A stretch of 64,000 nucleotides of DNA from Xanthocytophaga flava (GTDB taxonomy: Bacteria > Bacteroidota > Bacteroidia > Cytophagales > 172606-1). Where the stretch lies: assembly GCF_030068545.1 (NCBI RefSeq), contig NZ_JASJOR010000004.1, positions 1-64,000 of the forward strand. Reading direction: 5' to 3'. Under the pieces are notes generated by a model. That model worked only from the letters and a program-made list of their open reading frames with translations, ran no database searches and was not told the DNA's origin. Within the stretch, counting starts at the first letter, position 1. Every line of letters begins with the position of its first letter. Shown piece by piece: positions 17,270 through 25,885 of the stretch. The translations under genes and the position numbers were made by a program.

Positions 17270-18868
17270 ATGTCAGATACTATTTACTGGAACGAACCGT
17301 CTCCCTCAATAGAAGTAATTGCTCTGAACCGAATGGGATATGGACACACTCCGGAAGAAATGAAGAGAGTCCAGCAGTTGGGCTTTAAAAACTATGTAGA
17401 AGAACAACTCTATCCAAATGATAATCAGGACCCGATAGTAACTCAAAAGTTGTCTTCTGCCCGTCTGCGTATAGAATATACACACAGAGGGAACAAGGTA
17501 GCTGAAGATCGCCCATTACACTATCTGCAATCATCTATACCTCAACTCTGGAAACTCATACAAAGTGGAGATAAACTCTCTTATGAAGAAAAAATCCGGC
17601 CCTTGCAGGAGGTACGTGCTGCAACCTGGTTACGGGCCGTTTACAGCAAATGGCAATTACGGGAAGTACTCACTGACTTCTGGCATAATCATTTCAATGT
17701 AAATGCCGCCAAAGAAGAACGAATAGCGGCTACGTTTCCGGTTTACGACCGGGATGTTATTCGCAAAAATTGTCTGGGGAACTTCAGGGTCTTTCTGGAA
17801 GATGTTGCCAAAAGTACTGCCATGCAATATTACCTCGACAATGTAAGCAGTAAAGCGAGTCCTGCGAATGAGAACTATGCCCGTGAACTTTTTGAACTAC
17901 ATACATTGGGAGCTTCTCATTACTACAATCACTTGTATAACCGCTGGAAAGAAGTGCCAGGTGCTGTTACAGGCAATCCAGTAGGATATATTGATGAAGA
18001 TGTTTATGAAGCAGCCAGAGCTTTTACAGGATGGACAGTTGCCAATGGTTCAGACAACGGCAAGGGAGAACGATTCCCGGATACAGGAACCTTTCTGTAC
18101 TATGAGGGCTGGCATGACCATTACCAGAAACGCATTTTAGGAACCGAACTTCCCCCCAATCAACCACCTTTGGCCGATGGTCAGAAAGTACTGGATCTGG
18201 TGGCTTCGCATCCTGCTACAGCCTTACATATCTGTACTAAACTTTGTCAACGGTTGATAGCCGATCAACCTGCCACAGCCACTATCCAGCAAGCAGTTAA
18301 GGTATGGAATGATAGTCAGCAACAACCAGATCAGATTCGCAGAGTAGTCAGAAGTATTCTTCTTTCTGAAGAATTTGCCAAAAGCTGGGGAAAGAAAATA
18401 AAACGTCCTAACGAATTAGTTGCTTCGTTTCTGCGTGCAACCCAAACAGACTTTATGCCTGATTCCGGCTTTTTATGGCTTACCTCGCAGATAGGTTATC
18501 ACCTGTTTGAATGGCCTACTCCTAATGGACATCCGGATACAGGCACCTATTGGCTAAATAGCCAGATGATGCTGGCCCGGTGGCGTATCATGGAAGTGAT
18601 GTTTCAGGATTGGTTTAAATCCTGTAAAATCAACTGGCAGCAATTGCCACCTGTAACGAACCTTACTGCCCGGCAAATGGCGGAGCAATACCTGAAACAG
18701 ATCACAGGTCGATCTATCTCAGCTAAAACACAGGAAGTAGTTGCTAACTTTCTGGCTGTAGGAGGCAGCATAGACGAGCCTCCTATAGGTAACACAGAAG
18801 AGATTCAGTCCCGACTAAAGAATACCCTAAGTCTTATAGGAATGCTACCGGAATTTCAGATTCGTTAG
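17270..18868 (+). CDS. DUF1800 family protein
   Basis: The 532-residue protein shows the DUF1800 pattern from end to end: ALNRMGYGHTPEEM, FWHNHFNVN, ENYARELFELHTLG, AARAFTGWTVANG, WHDHYQKRILG, and CTKLCQRLIAD. Family members occur next to DUF1501 proteins in many Bacteroidota and Planctomycetes, but their function is not established. Most relatives begin with a signal peptide. This one starts MSDTIYWNEPSPS with no hydrophobic segment, so it may act in the cytoplasm or be exported by another route. It lies 36 bp after the lipoyl-kinase gene and 23 bp before the DUF1501 gene. Confidence 0.9.
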   Translation: MSDTIYWNEPSPSIEVIALNRMGYGHTPEEMKRVQQLGFKNYVEEQLYPNDNQDPIVTQKLSSARLRIEYTHRGNKVAEDRPLHYLQSSIPQLWKLIQSGDKLSYEEKIRPLQEVRAATWLRAVYSKWQLREVLTDFWHNHFNVNAAKEERIAATFPVYDRDVIRKNCLGNFRVFLEDVAKSTAMQYYLDNVSSKASPANENYARELFELHTLGASHYYNHLYNRWKEVPGAVTGNPVGYIDEDVYEAARAFTGWTVANGSDNGKGERFPDTGTFLYYEGWHDHYQKRILGTELPPNQPPLADGQKVLDLVASHPATALHICTKLCQRLIADQPATATIQQAVKVWNDSQQQPDQIRRVVRSILLSEEFAKSWGKKIKRPNELVASFLRATQTDFMPDSGFLWLTSQIGYHLFEWPTPNGHPDTGTYWLNSQMMLARWRIMEVMFQDWFKSCKINWQQLPPVTNLTARQMAEQYLKQITGRSISAKTQEVVANFLAVGGSIDEPPIGNTEEIQSRLKNTLSLIGMLPEFQIR

Positions 18869-18891
18869 TACTACATTACAAAATATCATCC

Positions 18892-20136
18892 ATGAACAGA
18901 CGTACATTCTTGTCAGGTTGTAGTGCAGCAATAGCCGCAATGGCTGGTAGTCAGTTGCATAGTATGACATTCTCTACAGCGGACAACAATCCGGAAATAT
19001 TTATCCTCGTTTTTCTCAGAGGTGGAATGGATGGACTACACCTTGTTGCTCCGGTTAGTGATAAGAATTACATTGACTCCAGAGAAATAGGTTTACGTAT
19101 TACAGAAAGTGGTACACAGAAAGGCTTACCTCTGATTAATACCCTTTCAGGACAGGATTTCTATCTGCACGCCAAAGCGCTACCATTTAAAGAGCTTTAT
19201 GACAGCAAACAACTAGCCATTATCCATGCCTGTGGCCTTACCAATGGCACACGCAGTCACTTTGACGCCATGGATCTGATCGACAAAGGTGTATCTGATA
19301 CAAACTCCGCTCCTTCCACAGGCTGGCTTACACGTTTGCTCGAAACTATCCCGCATACAGGACATCTGCCTGCTATAAGTGCTACACCCCAATTGCCAGT
19401 ATCTCTGTTAGGAAGTAATACAGCTACTTCTTTGTATGATCCCAAAGGATTCACACTGAATGCAGATCCCCGATTCACAGGTATTCTAAAGAATCTATAT
19501 CAGGGAGATTCAGCCCTGGCACGAACCGCTCAGCAAACACTACAAACCATTCAATACATACAAAGTAAACTTCCCCGTAAAAATGGAACCCTCACTGATT
19601 ATGTTCCGGATAATCTAGCACATTACCCCAGCCAATGGCAGGTACAAGAGCTAACTCAATCATTTAAAACATTGGCACAGCTCATCAAAATGGATGTAGG
19701 GCTACAGGTTGCAACGATTGATTTTGGTGGATGGGATATGCATGAAGGTCAAACCTGGCTTTTCCCATTACTTCTGGAAGGTTTCAGTCAGGCTCTCACA
19801 GCTTTTTACAATGATATTCATTTGTATCATAAACGAGTTACCATTGCTGTCATGAGTGAGTTTGGCCGTAGACTCAGGTCTAACAAAAGCAATGGTACAG
19901 ATCATGGCTATGGCAATGCCATGCTGGTATTGGGAGGAAATGTAAAAGGAGGAACTATGTATGGAAAGTGGCCAGGTCTGGCTACCGAACAGCTTGATAA
20001 TCGGGTAGACCTCGCTGTAACCACTGACTATCGGACTATTCTCAGCGAGATCTGTATGAAACGTTTACACACCTCTGCCATCCAGACAATTTTCCCAGGA
20101 TTCATCAAGCCTCAACTGCTTACTTTTTTAAGCTAA
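18892..20136 (+). CDS. DUF1501 family protein with Tat-like signal
   Basis: The 414-residue protein begins MNRRTFLSGCSAAIAAMAGS, a Tat-like signal with a possible lipobox Cys at residue 10. It continues with the DUF1501 core: LVFLRGGMDGLHLVAP, LPFKELYDSKQLAIIHACG, SHFDAMDLIDKG, IDFGGWDMHEGQ, VAVMSEFGRRLRSN-like and GTDHGYGNAMLVLGG. The His, Asp and Arg positions recall the alkaline-phosphatase/sulfatase superfamily to which the family is thought to belong, but no reaction is known. It is the last gene of the kinase-DUF1800-DUF1501 unit. Its stop overlaps by 4 bp the stop of the convergent PAP2 gene. Confidence 0.9.
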   Translation: MNRRTFLSGCSAAIAAMAGSQLHSMTFSTADNNPEIFILVFLRGGMDGLHLVAPVSDKNYIDSREIGLRITESGTQKGLPLINTLSGQDFYLHAKALPFKELYDSKQLAIIHACGLTNGTRSHFDAMDLIDKGVSDTNSAPSTGWLTRLLETIPHTGHLPAISATPQLPVSLLGSNTATSLYDPKGFTLNADPRFTGILKNLYQGDSALARTAQQTLQTIQYIQSKLPRKNGTLTDYVPDNLAHYPSQWQVQELTQSFKTLAQLIKMDVGLQVATIDFGGWDMHEGQTWLFPLLLEGFSQALTAFYNDIHLYHKRVTIAVMSEFGRRLRSNKSNGTDHGYGNAMLVLGGNVKGGTMYGKWPGLATEQLDNRVDLAVTTDYRTILSEICMKRLHTSAIQTIFPGFIKPQLLTFLS

Positions 20137-20732
20137 AGATCTTTTTTCATAAAATGGTAAAGGATAGTATTTATTCCTGTTGACAGGCCTATAGAAAATA
20201 CGACATCGCTCAAATAATGGACATTGAGAAATATCCGGCTTAGACCAACCAGCAATATCAATGGAATAAGTATATACCCTAAGCAATTGAATTTGAATAC
20301 AAGAGGAATACACAACGCAACAAAAATGCCTGTATGCAAAGATGGAAATGAATCCATACTTTCAGCTAAAGAGCTATGCAGGTCAAATCCATAGAAGCCT
20401 TTCTGTAATAATACAGGTCTATATCGTGGCAAGGTAGTTTTCAGAAACTGAATACTGACTACTGTTGTCAGATAACTATAGAGTATCATCAACACAAGAG
20501 CAGGTGGTAGGGTGAATGCAAAAAAATACCGAAGGATAAAAAACAGGACCAGATAACTGACCAGAATCTGATAGGAGACCTCAAAGCTACCCAGCAAAGA
20601 TATTTTCTCCCATATAGAAGAGTGAGTTCGTTCACCCACCTGATGAGCAACCAAAGGATCAATCCAGAAATAGCATATAAAACAAAGGAATACTATTCCC
20701 AGATAAAACTTTAAAGATAGTGAACGATTCAC
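20133..20732 (-). CDS. PAP2-family membrane phosphatase
   Basis: The 199-residue integral membrane protein has five to six hydrophobic segments and the three PAP2 motifs. These are a KTTLPRYRP stretch for the KxxxxxxRP motif, PSLHTG for PSGH, and SRIFLNVHYLSDV for SRxxxxxHxxxD. Such enzymes remove phosphate from lipid phosphates, such as phosphatidic acid or undecaprenyl pyrophosphate, on the outer face of the membrane. In this motif set the Gly of PSGH is replaced by Leu, which also occurs in related proteins. The gene overlaps the convergent DUF1501 gene by 4 bp at its stop and has no co-directional neighbour close by. Confidence 0.87.
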   Translation of the reverse strand: MNRSLSLKFYLGIVFLCFICYFWIDPLVAHQVGERTHSSIWEKISLLGSFEVSYQILVSYLVLFFILRYFFAFTLPPALVLMILYSYLTTVVSIQFLKTTLPRYRPVLLQKGFYGFDLHSSLAESMDSFPSLHTGIFVALCIPLVFKFNCLGYILIPLILLVGLSRIFLNVHYLSDVVFSIGLSTGINTILYHFMKKDL

Positions 20733-20810
20733 CTTTACAGATTTTTATACAACAAAAGGTGAAAAATATTTCTCAATTCCCTATAATAAAAGTTTTTGTA
20801 GTCATACCTC

Positions 20811-21707
20811 TTAGTTCTTAGCTAGATCCCAGGGCTTTTGCTGTACCTTATCTAACATCTTCACAATGGTCTTCTGAATAAACTCTTTTTCTGTAAACGT
20901 AATCAGATGGCCCCGATTGGCAATAAGTGTGATATCCAGTGATGGTACGTTCACTAGTTTCTTGCGGGCAAACTTGGCATTAGAAGTATAAATCAAATCA
21001 TCATCTGCTCCCTGAATATAAGCTACTGGTATTTTGATGTTTGACCATAAAGGCAACATTTTCTTTAGTTCCTGATAATGTGACAGTTTTTCCGCATTGG
21101 CAGAAACCAGTGTACGAGGCACCATCCATTTCAATGGCGGTATTTCCATAGGATAAGAAATATCATAGATCTTCTCTTCTCCTGGTGCCAGTGAAGGCCC
21201 AACCAATACCAGTCCATCTACCAGATTCGGGTAGTCCATTGTTAGCCGACTGGCAACAGACGTACCATAGGAAGTACCTACTACCACAACCGGATGATTG
21301 GGTCTACGCAGGCTATCGAGAATAGTAGCCATGATTTTGGCTTGCTTCTCTATGGAAGTCAAGGGATCGCCAAAACCGGAATACCCATAACCCGGACGAT
21401 CTACAGCATACATATGCGCTCTGTGTAATAAGGTACTATCAGAAAGATAATCTTTGTAATAGCTTAACGAGCTGGGTGCTCCATGTATAAACAAAATAGT
21501 GGCAGAGGTATCTTCCCCAATAGAAATATAGCGAATATCACGTCCTTCTGCTTTGAAATGACCAATCTTCGGTTTCAGATTTTTGGTACTAAAATATTCA
21601 TAGATGTCATCGTTAGATTCTCTGAATTGTACAAGTTTATCCAACCCAAATGTGATACCTGTTAATATGATGAATGTGATAGAAAGTCTTTTAATCCAGC
21701 GCTTCAT
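20811..21707 (-). CDS. Alpha/beta hydrolase, membrane-anchored
   Basis: The 298-residue protein has an N-terminal hydrophobic segment (about 7-22, anchor or signal). The alpha/beta-hydrolase fold follows: the oxyanion loop LFIHGAPSS, the nucleophile elbow VGTSYGTS with catalytic Ser, a likely acid at QGADDDLI, and the His in NRGHLI near the C-terminus. The residues are in the normal order, so it should be an active serine hydrolase or esterase; the substrate is unknown. It is monocistronic and lies 78 bp upstream of the PAP2 gene on the same strand, so co-transcription into PAP2 is possible. Confidence 0.85.
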   Translation of the reverse strand: MKRWIKRLSITFIILTGITFGLDKLVQFRESNDDIYEYFSTKNLKPKIGHFKAEGRDIRYISIGEDTSATILFIHGAPSSLSYYKDYLSDSTLLHRAHMYAVDRPGYGYSGFGDPLTSIEKQAKIMATILDSLRRPNHPVVVVGTSYGTSVASRLTMDYPNLVDGLVLVGPSLAPGEEKIYDISYPMEIPPLKWMVPRTLVSANAEKLSHYQELKKMLPLWSNIKIPVAYIQGADDDLIYTSNAKFARKKLVNVPSLDITLIANRGHLITFTEKEFIQKTIVKMLDKVQQKPWDLAKN

Positions 21708-21959
21708 AGTTTGTTTACGAATTTGTCCATAGCAGATAGCATAAACTTGCTGTCCTTTAGAAGACTAACACGAAAAAGGAGGTATTTTGTTTCTAAAAAA
21801 AATGCTCTTTTTTATTTTCTCTTATAATTTCCGGAAACAGATCTGTCTGTAACATATCTTCTGCTTCCTATCAACTTTTATGGATAGAAAAATGCAGAAG
21901 ATATGAATCAGTTATAGTATTTTATGAAAAAATCATCGATTATCCTGTAAACAAACTAT

Positions 21960-23072
21960 ATGAAGTACAGAAGGATGCCTATTGAAATAGAAGCCCCGGA
22001 GGGCTTTGGTTATGAAAATATTGACTGTAACTTATCTGAAAGTTCCTTCACAGATCAGAAGTTAAACGACCTGGGTATCTCATTGGAGAATCTGATATTA
22101 CTCTATGGTGACCACAAAGGAAAACCAGAACTGAGAGAGGTACTTGCCAGTGATATCGGCTTTACAATCGAGGATGTGCTGATTACTTCAGGAGCAGCCA
22201 CAGCCCTATTTATTGTCGCTACGTCTCTGCTTGACAAGGATGACCATTTAGTAGTCGCTAAATCTAATTATGCAACTAATATAGAAACACCACGAGCCAT
22301 TGGAGCTAACATATCTTTTCTTAACCTAACGTTTGAAAACAACTTTGATCTGGATCTGGCCGAGCTGGAAAGATTAATTACTCCACAAACCAAACTGGTG
22401 AGCCTGACCTATCCGCACAACCCAACCGGAGTAATGATTACTAAAGAAAAGCTAAAAGCTGTCATACAGATTATTGAAGAAAAGCAAACCTATCTGCTAC
22501 TGGATGAAACCTATCGGGAAATGTGTTTTGTAGAGAAACTACCTGTAGCAGCTACCTTATCAGACCGGGTAATCAGTATCTCGTCCATGTCAAAGTCGTT
22601 TGGTCTGCCAGGTATCCGTATCGGGTGGATAGTATCAAAGAACCAACAACTGATGGAAACGTTTCTGGCTGCTAAAGAGCAAATTTGTATCACCAATTCA
22701 GTAATTGATGAAGAAATAGCATTTCAGTATCTGAAGCGTAAACAGGAGTTATTTGCCCCCAATATGGCCACCATACAAAAGAACTTTGGCATCCTGAAAC
22801 ACTTTATGGAAAATCAGCAAGTATTGGAATGGGTAGAGCCTAAAGGAGGTTGTGTTTGTTTTCCACGAATCAAAAAAGATATAGTAGTAGATACCAATCG
22901 TTTTCATGAAATTTTACTGAATACCTATGCCACCTATATAGGCAGAGGCCACTGGTTTGAAGAAGATGCCCGTTATATGCGTATTGGTTATAGTTGGGAC
23001 AAATCCGAAAAACTGGAAAAGGGATTACAAAATATTCTAAAGGCCATTGAAGCAGCAAGGATAGAGGGTTAG
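21960..23072 (+). CDS. Class I/II PLP-dependent aminotransferase
   Basis: The 370-residue enzyme shows fold-type I aminotransferase motifs: TSGAATALFIVATSL, SLTYPHNPTGVMI (151-157 YPHNPTG), LLDETYREM with Asp182 and Tyr185, and the PLP-binding SSMSKSFGLPGIRIGW with Lys212. A C-terminal Arg in ARYMRIGYSW should bind the substrate carboxylate. It most resembles aspartate/aromatic-type or 'capreomycidine-like' aminotransferases of about 370 residues; the amino acid substrate cannot be named from sequence alone. It stands alone, convergent with the lipoprotein gene at 23089, so no pathway context is available. Confidence 0.88.
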   Translation: MKYRRMPIEIEAPEGFGYENIDCNLSESSFTDQKLNDLGISLENLILLYGDHKGKPELREVLASDIGFTIEDVLITSGAATALFIVATSLLDKDDHLVVAKSNYATNIETPRAIGANISFLNLTFENNFDLDLAELERLITPQTKLVSLTYPHNPTGVMITKEKLKAVIQIIEEKQTYLLLDETYREMCFVEKLPVAATLSDRVISISSMSKSFGLPGIRIGWIVSKNQQLMETFLAAKEQICITNSVIDEEIAFQYLKRKQELFAPNMATIQKNFGILKHFMENQQVLEWVEPKGGCVCFPRIKKDIVVDTNRFHEILLNTYATYIGRGHWFEEDARYMRIGYSWDKSEKLEKGLQNILKAIEAARIEG

Positions 23073-23088
23073 TCTAAAACACTAAACT

Positions 23089-23508
23089 CTAGGGCATTTT
23101 ATCTAAATCCTCTAATGTATATGTAAACGCTGCATTATTTCTTGAATTCACCCCCGATCTACAACTAAATACAATCGAAATATGATCATAATCATAAACA
23201 AAGTCTTTAGTTAAAATCTTTCTATGCAACTGTCTTGAAATAGTATTAGCAGTTTTCTCTAAGCTATCCTTTTTTTCCACAGCTTCACATGAAATACTAT
23301 CTAGAACAAACACATACCATCCTCTTTTTCTTAAAGTATCACTTTTTTTGTATATTTCGGGGTTTACCTCTCTCTCAATAAGACAGTTACATTTTCTTCC
23401 AACTCTATCAAAATATGCTTTTTCTAACTCAGTTAATGGAGGTTGCTCAGGCTTAGCCATACAACCAATCAAAAAAACAGTTAATGTAATAACTACATAG
23501 AGTTTCAT
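23089..23508 (-). CDS. Small hypothetical lipoprotein
   Basis: The 139-residue protein has a lipoprotein signal (MKLYVVITLTVFLIGCMAKP, lipobox Cys at residue 16) and no family I recognise. The mature part contains a CNC pair, an isolated Cys and several Lys/Asp-rich segments, and ends TYTLEDLDKMP. It is probably a lipid-anchored periplasmic or surface protein. It converges with the aminotransferase gene, 16 bp between stops, with no co-directional partner except the SDR gene upstream, from which a palindrome separates it. Confidence 0.6.
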   Translation of the reverse strand: MKLYVVITLTVFLIGCMAKPEQPPLTELEKAYFDRVGRKCNCLIEREVNPEIYKKSDTLRKRGWYVFVLDSISCEAVEKKDSLEKTANTISRQLHRKILTKDFVYDYDHISIVFSCRSGVNSRNNAAFTYTLEDLDKMP

Positions 23509-23543
23509 ACTACTTATTTTAAAGGAATGTAGATGTATTAGTT

Positions 23544-23582
23544 GTATTCGTTTTTAATCAGGACCTGATTAAAAACGAATAC
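23544..23582. repeat. 39-bp perfect palindrome
   Basis: GTATTCGTTTTTAATCAGG (23544-23562) is followed by one base and then its exact complement (23564-23582). It sits between the SDR and lipoprotein genes, both on the minus strand. A terminator of the SDR gene is the simplest reading, but the almost loopless dyad would also suit a protein-binding site. No clear U-tract follows on the minus strand. Confidence 0.8.
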
Positions 23583-23613
23583 GCAAGATAACACTCTTAC
23601 AACTATATGCAGC

Positions 23614-24693
23614 TTATGGAATAACTTTACGCTGACGTAGATCGTCAAAAATGGACAGAAACATATCTTTTGTTTCTACATACTCATGAAATCCGAAACG
23701 ACGTGCTTTGGCGCCATCTGCAAACATATCGTAGTCCCAGGAAAACACGAAATCACCAAAACCCCACGATGATACCTCCTGATAGGGATGAGGTTCCAGA
23801 TCATATTTCTCTACCATCTTATTCCAGAGACATTCTTTATCGGCCATAATGACGGACAGAGACATCGGCAAAGGTGGGGCGATCTCCAATTGAAAGTAAC
23901 GGGCAATCTCAGGCCACATCTCGTTCCATCGGAACAGGTCTCCATTGTTGATATTAAATGCCTGGTTGGCACATCTGAGCTCGGTAGCAGCCCATACAGT
24001 AGCCTTAGCCAGCAAGCCAGCATCAGTCATCTCGAGCAGTTTATCATAGGCTCCCGGCTTACCCGGAAAACGAAGAGGCAGATTCAATTCCTTGCTTATA
24101 GAAGCATATACTGCAATCACCATTGCCAGATTCATAGGATTGCCTAATGCAAACCCTCCTACCACAGAAGGACGAATAGCAGACCATGTCCAGTTTTTCC
24201 CTTTCTGTCGTTTTTCAAGAAACTGCTGTTGATCTACATTAAATTCAGGAGGCATATGTCCGGCATCTGTTTCCCGGGCAGGCGTCTTAAATGGTCCAAG
24301 ATGTGCTCCATATACTTTATATCCTTGCATAAGACTGATATGTTGTAATTGAGACGCTATCTCTTCAACAAGAGTAACTACGTTTACCAACATAGCCAGA
24401 TTGGGAGGCACAAGTTCTGCCCAGGTAGGTTTGTCCTGATAGGCCGCATAGAAAATATGCGTTACATGAGAAAGTTGACTCAGTTTTTGCCTACACTCTT
24501 CGACATTCAGCAAATCTACCGCAATATACTGTATCCGGTCTGTTGATACACCTCCACGTCGTGACAAACCTATAATCTCCCAATCAGGTAGTGTAACTAG
24601 ATAATCTATCAGATTACGACCAATTACACCCTGAGATCCTACTACCAACGCAACTTTTGTTTGTTTTGCAACTCGTACGTCTGACATATTCAC
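23614..24693 (-). CDS. PRISE-type SDR oxidoreductase
   Basis: The 359-residue protein begins with an NAD(P)-binding motif of the atypical SDR type: VALVVGSQGVIGRNLIDYL, with LSRRGG following the second strand to select NADP. The sequence YKVYGAHLGPFKTPARE is characteristic of PRISE enzymes (progesterone 5-beta-reductase/iridoid-synthase-like), which reduce the C=C bond of 1,4-enones; it contains the catalytic Tyr. Bacterial members are common and mostly uncharacterised. An AraC-type regulator is divergently transcribed 127 bp away, suggesting that it controls this gene. The physiological enone is unknown. Confidence 0.85.
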   Translation of the reverse strand: MNMSDVRVAKQTKVALVVGSQGVIGRNLIDYLVTLPDWEIIGLSRRGGVSTDRIQYIAVDLLNVEECRQKLSQLSHVTHIFYAAYQDKPTWAELVPPNLAMLVNVVTLVEEIASQLQHISLMQGYKVYGAHLGPFKTPARETDAGHMPPEFNVDQQQFLEKRQKGKNWTWSAIRPSVVGGFALGNPMNLAMVIAVYASISKELNLPLRFPGKPGAYDKLLEMTDAGLLAKATVWAATELRCANQAFNINNGDLFRWNEMWPEIARYFQLEIAPPLPMSLSVIMADKECLWNKMVEKYDLEPHPYQEVSSWGFGDFVFSWDYDMFADGAKARRFGFHEYVETKDMFLSIFDDLRQRKVIP

Positions 24694-24820
24694 AAGAAAA
24701 TTTGTTTATAAATAATGATTGCGAAGGGATACAAATGAACCCTTTGTATAGCTGCAAAGTTAAAAAGCAGGGACAGGCTACTACTTGTATATTTCTATGG
24801 GTAATTGGTAAATACACTTG

Positions 24821-25675
24821 ATGAAAAGATATATCCAGCACGAACTGTTAAAAATATCCAGCTTTACTACGCAGGAATGGGTGCATCCAGTGCATAACCA
24901 CAATCACTTTGAGATTATATTTGTGCATAAGGGCAAGGGAGTTCATTGTCTCTCTGGCATGAAATATATCTATCAATCCAAAAGTCTTTTTCTACTAGCC
25001 CCTTGCGATTTTCACCACTTTGAGGTACAGGAAGAAACAGAATTTACCTTTCTGAAATTTACCAATGTATATTTACACGGCATGGGGAACACGCTACTGC
25101 AAAGTCAATGGAATCAGCACATGGATCAGTTGCTGATTTATGTCCGCCATCAGCCCTTGCCAGTTATCAAAAATGTGCAGGATGCCGAGCAATTGGAAAA
25201 CATCTTACGACTGATTGTAAAAGAATGGAAGACTAGTCAGCATGAACTGAATGAAACGATTTTCTTTCTGATCCAGGCATTTCTATCCATTGTTAAACGA
25301 AACATACAGATCCCACCAGCTCCACCTGCATCCAAGCACAGCGCTAAAATAACGGAGATTATCCATTACATACATCAGCATATTTATTCTGTTGATCAAA
25401 CACAGGTAAAACATCTGGCAGAACGATTTGGCTATTCCAGACACTACCTGGGTATTTTCTTTAAAGAACAGACTGGTCGTACTCTTCGGGATTATGTTAA
25501 TGAATACAAGCTCCATCTGATCGAAAACCGCCTCCGTTATTCTTCCTTCTCTATTAAAGAGATTAGTGATGAGCTGGGATTTACAGATATGAGCCATATC
25601 CATAAATTCTTCAAAAGTTATCGGGGTATTAACATTTCTGAATACCGGAACCAACTGATCAACAATGCAGTATAG
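24821..25675 (+). CDS. AraC-family transcriptional regulator
   Basis: The 284-residue protein has an N-terminal cupin-like sensor domain (WVHPVHNHNHFEIIFVHKGKG and later sensor strands, about 20-120). A C-terminal AraC domain with two helix-turn-helix units follows (about 180-280): VKHLAERFGYSRHYLGIFFKEQTG and IKEISDELGFTDMSHIHKFFK, ending YRGINISEYR. It should bind DNA and respond to a small ligand. It is divergent from the PRISE-type SDR gene, the probable target, possibly also itself. A TTG at 24818 abuts the ATG at 24821; the ATG is the likelier start. Confidence 0.9.
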   Translation: MKRYIQHELLKISSFTTQEWVHPVHNHNHFEIIFVHKGKGVHCLSGMKYIYQSKSLFLLAPCDFHHFEVQEETEFTFLKFTNVYLHGMGNTLLQSQWNQHMDQLLIYVRHQPLPVIKNVQDAEQLENILRLIVKEWKTSQHELNETIFFLIQAFLSIVKRNIQIPPAPPASKHSAKITEIIHYIHQHIYSVDQTQVKHLAERFGYSRHYLGIFFKEQTGRTLRDYVNEYKLHLIENRLRYSSFSIKEISDELGFTDMSHIHKFFKSYRGINISEYRNQLINNAV

Positions 25676-25838
25676 ATATCATATTTATGGCTGCGTTGTC
25701 TGACTACAAAACAACTTTGTTTCTATTATAGTTGTCTGGGTTTGCTTACCAAATAAGTTACTAGTCAAGCTATGCTGACATTACACACAAAATAGCACAA
25801 CCAGATAAGACTCGGATAATCTACCCTCTAGACAAAAA

Positions 25839-25862
25839 AGGTCCGAACTAACGTCCGGACCT
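25839..25862 (-). terminator. Terminator after the T9SS protein gene
   Basis: AGGTCCG (25839-25845) and CGGACCT (25856-25862) pair around a 10-base loop. On the minus strand they are followed by TTTTTTG, an efficient U-tract, located just after the stop at 25886. Confidence 0.8.
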
Positions 25863-25885
25863 GAAACTTAGCTTATGTAGTAGCA

